Translations under genes and position numbers: made by a program | Source: Siphonodentalium dalli | Lineage: Eukaryota; Mollusca; Scaphopoda; Gadilida; Siphonodentaliidae | DNA: 64,000 nucleotides | Assembly: GCA_032622095.1 (NCBI GenBank) | Contig: CP136069.1 | Location: 125,881,450 to 125,945,449, forward strand | Direction: 5' to 3' | Shown here: positions 59,701 to 64,000 of the stretch, one piece after another | Position numbering within the stretch: position 1 is the first letter of the stretch | How the letters are laid out: each line of letters starts with the position of its first letter | The notes under the pieces: model-generated | What the model was told of the DNA's origin: nothing | What the model saw: only the letters and a program-made list of their open reading frames with translations | The model's database searches: none

Positions 59701-62700
59701 TTTTTTTAAATGATTGTTTATTACATTTTTGCGCACGTTGGCATCTCTCTGAGTGCATTCTAGATATCTTTGATTTGAGGTTTAATTATAGGCCGCATGC
59801 GACCGGGATCATATGGCGAGTCAGTTGCCGTGGTACCCTAATACCATTTATATAGTTCACGAAACTAGCTCATATAGATATTCCATGATGTCCGGACGGG
59901 TTCCGGTGTGTCCGAGTGCATGGGGTTTTTGGCACACCTGTGCGGAATGATATACACAATGTGTGTATATGACGCTCTAAATGTAAAAATACTATTATAT
60001 GATACGTTCGTCCTCTCGACATCAGTACCTCAATCCTCTCGACATCAGTACCTCAATCATATAATACATGACTTCTGCATAAATATGCATCTATGAATTT
60101 GCATTGGCGCTGAGTTTGACTAAATCTATACCAATTATGGTAAATCATGCACTTGGACTTCGTTCTTCTTTTTAGACATGGAAATGAACAAAAGATTAGG
60201 ATCCATATATGCAATTGCTCAAAACGTGGACAAATTAGTTGATGTATGCATTATGTACATGCCACGAGCGCATTAACTTACGTTTGGTGAACATGGCCAT
60301 GCTCGACTCTCTCCTCCATGTCTGCTAGAGCCCTCACATGTAGCGGAGAATGAGGAAGCGCAGCGTGTATCCATGGTAACGTGAATATAGAAAACACACC
60401 GTTAACAATCGCCACGACGAACAAATCCCAGTGGAATGCTGCCCCTTTCTTCAACCTTCATGTAATATAAAACTTATCGATGAATATTTATAGTTCAAAA
60501 TATTCTATATATAGTATGGGTATTCTAGATTTAAAGCAATATGTCAAATCAGATGAGACCACCGTGAACACATGCACAGTGCATGGACACCAAATTATAA
60601 TACTTTATACCAAACTACCCATTATATGGTTCCCCAACTTATGTGTTCATAGTTCCCTATATATGCAGTTCCAGCATGCATTGAATGTCTAAAGTGGTTG
60701 TTTGTGTTCCGAAAAAAAACCCAACAAACAAACAAACACAGACAAACAAACAAGCTTATCGATTTCTGACCGCGCGGCTGGTGGCAATATTTTTGTTTTG
60801 GACAAAAGTTTATATGATTGATGGGAATATGGCAATGGTGGGGTAATTGTAATTTCTTATTGTAATATTGACTGTAATTTATAACTTTTTCTCAAGTAAT
60901 TTGTAATTGGGCCATTTCAATATGCTCAATCGGCATTTTGGTGTAAACTCAGACTGGATATTATGGATTTTTTCACTCACTTGTTGTGTGGATTATTCAC
61001 TAAGGCGCTGGATATGTTCTGGTCCATGAAAAATAGCAGAGACAAGCTGAAGCCCAAGCCGGCTGCTGCGAACACGGCACCCAACGGGAGCGACAGTATG
61101 TCTGCTACAGAGAATAATTGGCTATCCTTATTGTATTGGAATGGTTCAACTAAAATAAAAGAAATACTGAACTAATCCTTTTGAGCTGGGGATTCACAAA
61201 AGTTCAGCTATTTACATGCACGTGTCATGCACTTAACTGGTTAAGTAGCAGTACTAAAATCACATACATTTTACTGATATATCATGACGTGAATATCTAC
61301 TCTGTCTGTGCCCGTTGAGATCATCATTGCACTTTATGGTTGTGAAGTATGGGCCTCCGACATGAACCTGAACAATCTTGAGACCGTGCCGCGTGAAACA
61401 ATTTACATACGTTTTTGAAAATATGCGCTTGGGGTAAATCGTATGGCATCGAATCACGCGGTGCGAGCAGAACTTGGTAGATATCATATTGTGTATGATG
61501 CCATATCTCGTGCAGTTAAATTTGCAATAATGTCATCGACCACAGACCAAGAATCTCTTATTTACAAATCTGCTAACATATCACAAGATCGTATTATACA
61601 AACAAGATAAATGGTGGTTTGAATAGGAAGTCCCCAAATATAATGAACTTTTCGATGGTGGTGATAAAGCCTTGAAATCAATTTAAAAAAAAATAATTTG
61701 TGATAACTTAAAAATTGATCATGTATGCGGTTTCAGACGAGATATATTCAATGACGAAAAACCATCAGGTAAAAACAAGTTGCGAACCTATAGAAGGGCG
61801 AAAATAAAATACCAGATAGAACCATATTTGAACCTCGTTAAAAAATTCTCCGTCAGATTATTTTTCACAAAGCTTCGGATCAGCAACCATACTTCGGAAA
61901 TTGATAAAGGCAGACACAAACGACATAATTAAAGTAGCCGCTGATGAGATAATTTGCAAAAAGTGTGGAATGGAGGTAGAAACCGAAGAAAACTTCATTA
62001 TGCGATGTCCCATTTATACAAATCTAAGAAACGTTTATTTGCGGAAATAAGCGACAATATTCAGACTTTTAATAATATGGCTGACCAACAGAAATTCTTA
62101 ATCATCTTGAGAAATGATGAACCCAAAACATGTAATATCATCTGCAACATGGTCCAATTCTTTCTAAGTAAACGGTGTGAATCACCAAACATTGATAATT
62201 AATATAATTATGTGACTATACTTATAATAAAAATTATGTAACTCTTTTGACATCGGCCTCGAGTGGGCGTATCTGTCAATACATTTATCTTATCTTTTAT
62301 CTTACTCAACCATGCAGTTCGAAACCTGTGAACTGTTTTGGTGTTCTGACGGGGAACATTATAACATTGAAATATATATACGAATAATACATTTCTTATT
62401 AATACCCGTTCTTTAATAATGTATCTCTTCACAGTGTGTGGAGGTCACAGCTCGAGATTGCATGATTTAGACAAATTATGTGATTCGATTTTTTTTACTG
62501 AGACCATCCCTATTGTGAAAGACATGATTAAGGAACAGTTATTGACTTAGAAATATAATTGTTCTTTCAATATAATAAAGTTTCCCTTCAGAACAGGTCA
62601 GAACATTTCAAAGTTTCCATGTTTTTTGAACGGGTGTAATATGATCCATACGGGCGTAGCCCAAGCAGAGATTCATAGTATGATCCAATTTCCTGTATGA

Positions 62701-63917
62701 GAATGAGAAGAGAATATAAAGTTATTATCCAATGCTGTATACAGTATTTCAGGTTGGGATGAACAGTCATAATGGACGAGCACGCAGTGTCGAGTCCAAT
62801 ATGACTTCACCACAACCTGGACGAGTACAAGAAAAACACATACTGTACACAACAGTGTGTAATGACATTTTGGGTATCCATCTGTATGTTTATCCAAATT
62901 ACGCGGCGTATGGGCAGATAGTACTCACGCGAGATACTCTTGAACAGATATGAGCCACAAAACGACATCACCAGAACAGATACAGGTAAGGCATAGTCTG
63001 CAAAAAGCTCTCGTTTTCCAGCTGTCAGGAATGGTCTGTAGAAGGAAGGACCACAAACGTCATGTTAAGGCATTATCATATAGTACTAACAGTTTAATCG
63101 ACACAATATGTACTCTGCTGACATGCACGTGGCAGGTTGGTCTCCATTTGGGGTTTCTAACTTAAATTTCCAACTTCAACAACCCTTGAACTAAACTCAA
63201 ATTGGGTTCAAAAGTTCCAACTGGTACCTCAAGCTTTCCAACTGTTGGAAGCTTAGAATCTGACACCTCCCATAAGGTTAGACATTTTCCAATAAATTGT
63301 TATTGATGGCCGTTACAGTCAATTTTTTTTACTGAAGGTAAGAAAATATGCCACTATAATATTGGTCCTAAAATATAACAGATCTCCAGTTTGGAAATTC
63401 AAACGATGCGAACAATTACAACCGATGTGTCGGGCATAAAATAGAAAATTGTTGAAAACATTAATTATTCTCTTAAGTGTAAATTGTGTAAGGCTCCTTG
63501 CGTTTTATAATATACAGATAATATCGCCGAATTGCATCAGGGATTTTTCGCATAGACGTCAGAATAGTACGATGTGACAGAGCTTCAGTTTTTCGTAAGG
63601 ACCGTAATTTGTCAGTTTGCTTCTGAATTATTTTGATGCCAGAACTCTAGTTTTTGAGATCGATAACTATATATTTTGTGCAGGGTGTGGTGATGCCGAT
63701 ACATACGTTTCTTTGAATTTGAAGATGAACATTCCCAGCCAGAGTGTACCGAGCATAAGTAGCAAGAAAAGCATGCTATTTTCGGGTTTGTAAACGCAAG
63801 CGTCAGACGTCAAATTATGGTTGCCGTATATGAGCAAGCTGGCGTTAGAGGTCACAAGATCCTTGTCGGTGACGTTGACATGTGCATCATCCGTACAGTG
63901 GTAATTCTGTCCAAAAT
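53704..63917 (-). CDS. SLC4A11: SLC4A11-like transporter, copy 2 (C-terminal seven exons)
   Basis: Exons 63,917-63,707, 63,035-62,929, 61,149-60,981, 60,455-60,282, 57,078-56,883, 55,076-54,907 and 53,764-53,704 have the same lengths (211, 107, 169, 174, 196, 170 and 61 bp) and phases as copy 1. All acceptors and donors are intact and no stop or frameshift appears in the coding part, so this is not an obvious pseudogene. In about 1,090 coding bases I counted about three synonymous and two conservative amino-acid differences. The gene continues upstream beyond the window. The 57,078-56,883 exon has a tandemly triplicated 5' splice site, and the intron below the 60,282 exon is enlarged by Helitrons and a TTAC-flanked element. 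If the two copies are haplotypes, this is an allele of the same gene. Confidence 0.92.
54907..55076 (-). CDS. SLC4A11: SLC4A11-like copy 2, [16 protein letters not shown] exon
   Basis: This is the 170-bp counterpart of 9,236-9,405 with one silent difference. The acceptor CTTGCAG and donor AG|GTTTGT are kept. Confidence 0.94.
56148..56666 (+). repeat. 43-bp tandem array, about 12 units
   Basis: Unit: AATAAGTGGCATGTATAATG continuing ATTTATATTCACCCAAATCA and CCT. Copy 1 has a single unit at 12,620-12,667, so the array expanded in copy 2 only. It lies in the intron below the 56,883 exon. Confidence 0.95.
56706..56894 (-). repeat. 63-bp triplication spanning a 5' splice site
   Basis: Three units each contain the exon end ATCACAGA[T/C]CAG followed by GGTGAGC on the minus strand (donors next to 56,883, 56,820 and 56,757). 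Copy 1 has one unit. The spacing is a multiple of three and the intervening frame has no stop. Confidence 0.93.
56883..57078 (-). CDS. SLC4A11: SLC4A11-like copy 2, [11 protein letters not shown] exon with triplicated donor
   Basis: This is the 196-bp counterpart of 12,755-12,950, encoding [20 protein letters not shown] to [12 protein letters not shown]. The GT donor at 56,882 is followed by two further copies of the exon end and donor, 63 bp apart. Use of the second or third donor would move the exon end to 56,820 or 56,757 and add 21 or 42 in-frame residues without a stop. The proximal donor is chosen because it matches copy 1. Confidence 0.92.
57089..57738 (+). mobile_element. Helitron-like element with internal 119-bp repeats
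   Basis: It starts TCTCATATATATTTTGAAGA after an A. It ends with hairpin GCCCGGACAACGTCGGGC, then CTAG at 57,735-57,738 followed by T. Four units of about 119-125 bp (GACGCCAGCTTCGCGCATGC, CGAGATCTCGG, ACGGGTGGAGCTATCGACTT) fill 57,246-57,695. No Rep/helicase frame, so it is non-autonomous. Confidence 0.85.
57739..58532 (+). mobile_element. Second Helitron-like element, head to tail with the first
   Basis: It starts TCTATTATATATTTTGGAAG directly after the CTAG of the previous element. It ends with hairpin GCCCGGACGAAGTCGGGT, then CTAG at 58,529-58,532, followed by the T of a third Helitron-like start at 58,533. Internal text such as CTGGACCGATTTCGACCAAT is typical. Confidence 0.83.
58800..59763. 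mobile_element. TTAC-flanked element family, copy 2
   Basis: It has the same ends as 48,180-49,670 and no nested MITE. The flanks are TTAT and ATAT, so its target duplication is imperfect or was altered. It lies in the copy 2 intron between exons 57,078 and 60,282 and is absent from copy 1, where the equivalent position is about 13,226. Confidence 0.8.
60282..60455 (-). CDS. SLC4A11: SLC4A11-like copy 2, [13 protein letters not shown] exon
   Basis: This is the 174-bp counterpart of 13,779-13,952 with two silent differences and intact splice sites. Confidence 0.94.
60981..61149 (-). CDS. SLC4A11: SLC4A11-like copy 2, [16 protein letters not shown] exon
   Basis: This is the 169-bp counterpart of 14,481-14,649, unchanged in coding sequence. 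One base differs just inside the intron beyond the donor (GAAAAAATCC versus GAAAACATCC). Confidence 0.93.
61270..62202 (+). pseudogene. LINE reverse-transcriptase C-terminal fragment, copy 2
   Basis: This is the same LINE fragment as 14,770-15,702, with the same frame breaks and a few base changes, in the intron between exons 60,981-61,149 and 62,929-63,035. Confidence 0.78.
62929..63035 (-). CDS. SLC4A11: SLC4A11-like copy 2, [11 protein letters not shown] exon
   Basis: This is the 107-bp counterpart of 16,425-16,531. Splice sites and coding sequence appear unchanged. Confidence 0.92.
63707..63917 (-). CDS. SLC4A11: SLC4A11-like copy 2, glycosylated loop and membrane helix exon
   Basis: This is the 211-bp counterpart of 17,203-17,413, with the same acceptor, donor and three N-glycosylation sequons. 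Just upstream of the acceptor, copy 2 has one extra base relative to copy 1. That would break the frame if it were coding, so the segment is intronic. Confidence 0.9.
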
Positions 63918-64000
63918 CTGAATAGTAAATATGTAGTCGTAGAAGTAACGAGTCCAGAAGCACAATTCATTTATTGCTTTGCGTCATATGCTAACATTAA

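Larger units (their letters stand above)
46491..64000 (+). repeat. Segmental duplication, copy 2
   Basis: This is the direct repeat of 1-17,495. It carries a second SLC4A11-like 3' gene half with identical exon lengths and phases. The join at 46,490/46,491 is not marked by any obvious mobile-element end. A recent tandem duplication and an uncollapsed second haplotype would both look like this. Element presence/absence differences between the copies are consistent with either. Confidence 0.93.

Overview
This is an animal (eukaryotic) nuclear window. It is AT-rich, its genes are split by GT-AG introns, and it is crowded with transposable elements. A tRNA-derived SINE, LINE 3' fragments, Helitron-like ends, TTAA-flanked MITEs, large foldback elements and a GACG minisatellite ending in a TATACCCCCC block all suggest a marine lophotrochozoan, most likely a mollusc. 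That assignment is inference. The sequence contains no direct taxon marker, and I recognise no bacterial operon, CRISPR array or rRNA.

The main structure is a near-identical direct duplication: bases 1-17,495 match 46,491-64,000, and both copies appear to run off the window edges. Each copy carries the 3' half of a minus-strand SLC4A11-like transporter gene. I place eight exons in copy 1 (8,163-18,286) and seven in copy 2 (53,704-63,917). Exon lengths and splice phases are identical. I found about five coding differences by eye, against many large indels in introns. These indels make copy 1 versus copy 2 a natural filled-site/empty-site comparison for several mobile elements. The pair may be a true tandem duplication or two haplotypes placed in tandem by the assembler.

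Between the copies (18-46 kb) lies a plus-strand rhodopsin-like GPCR. Two exons are visible: 27,632-28,152 (TM3-TM6) and 37,481-37,744 (TM7 and C-terminus). Its 9.3 kb intron holds a 6.1 kb palindromic foldback element. Upstream of the GPCR exon is a 4.7 kb transposon-like unit (21,959-26,623). Its two ends carry arrays of the palindrome TTGGACTTAAGTCCAA and it is flanked by a 6-bp direct repeat. Downstream (38-43.5 kb) are nested TIR elements, a LINE interrupted by a TTAA-flanked MITE, and a hairpin-ended MITE.

Other mobile elements are three related giant foldbacks with minisatellite arms (464-4,499; 28,687-34,768; 47,366-53,144), a 3.1 kb foldback carrying a broken host-like gene fragment (4,520-7,616), a SINE split by a TIR element (10,361-12,465, absent from copy 2), head-to-tail Helitrons (57,089-58,532, absent from copy 1) and an element with TTAC flanks (48,180-49,670 and 58,800-59,763). 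Most open frames in the window are read-through of repeats and are not listed. Exon boundaries were placed by hand from splice consensus, phase and protein-family resemblance; no alignment or search was run.
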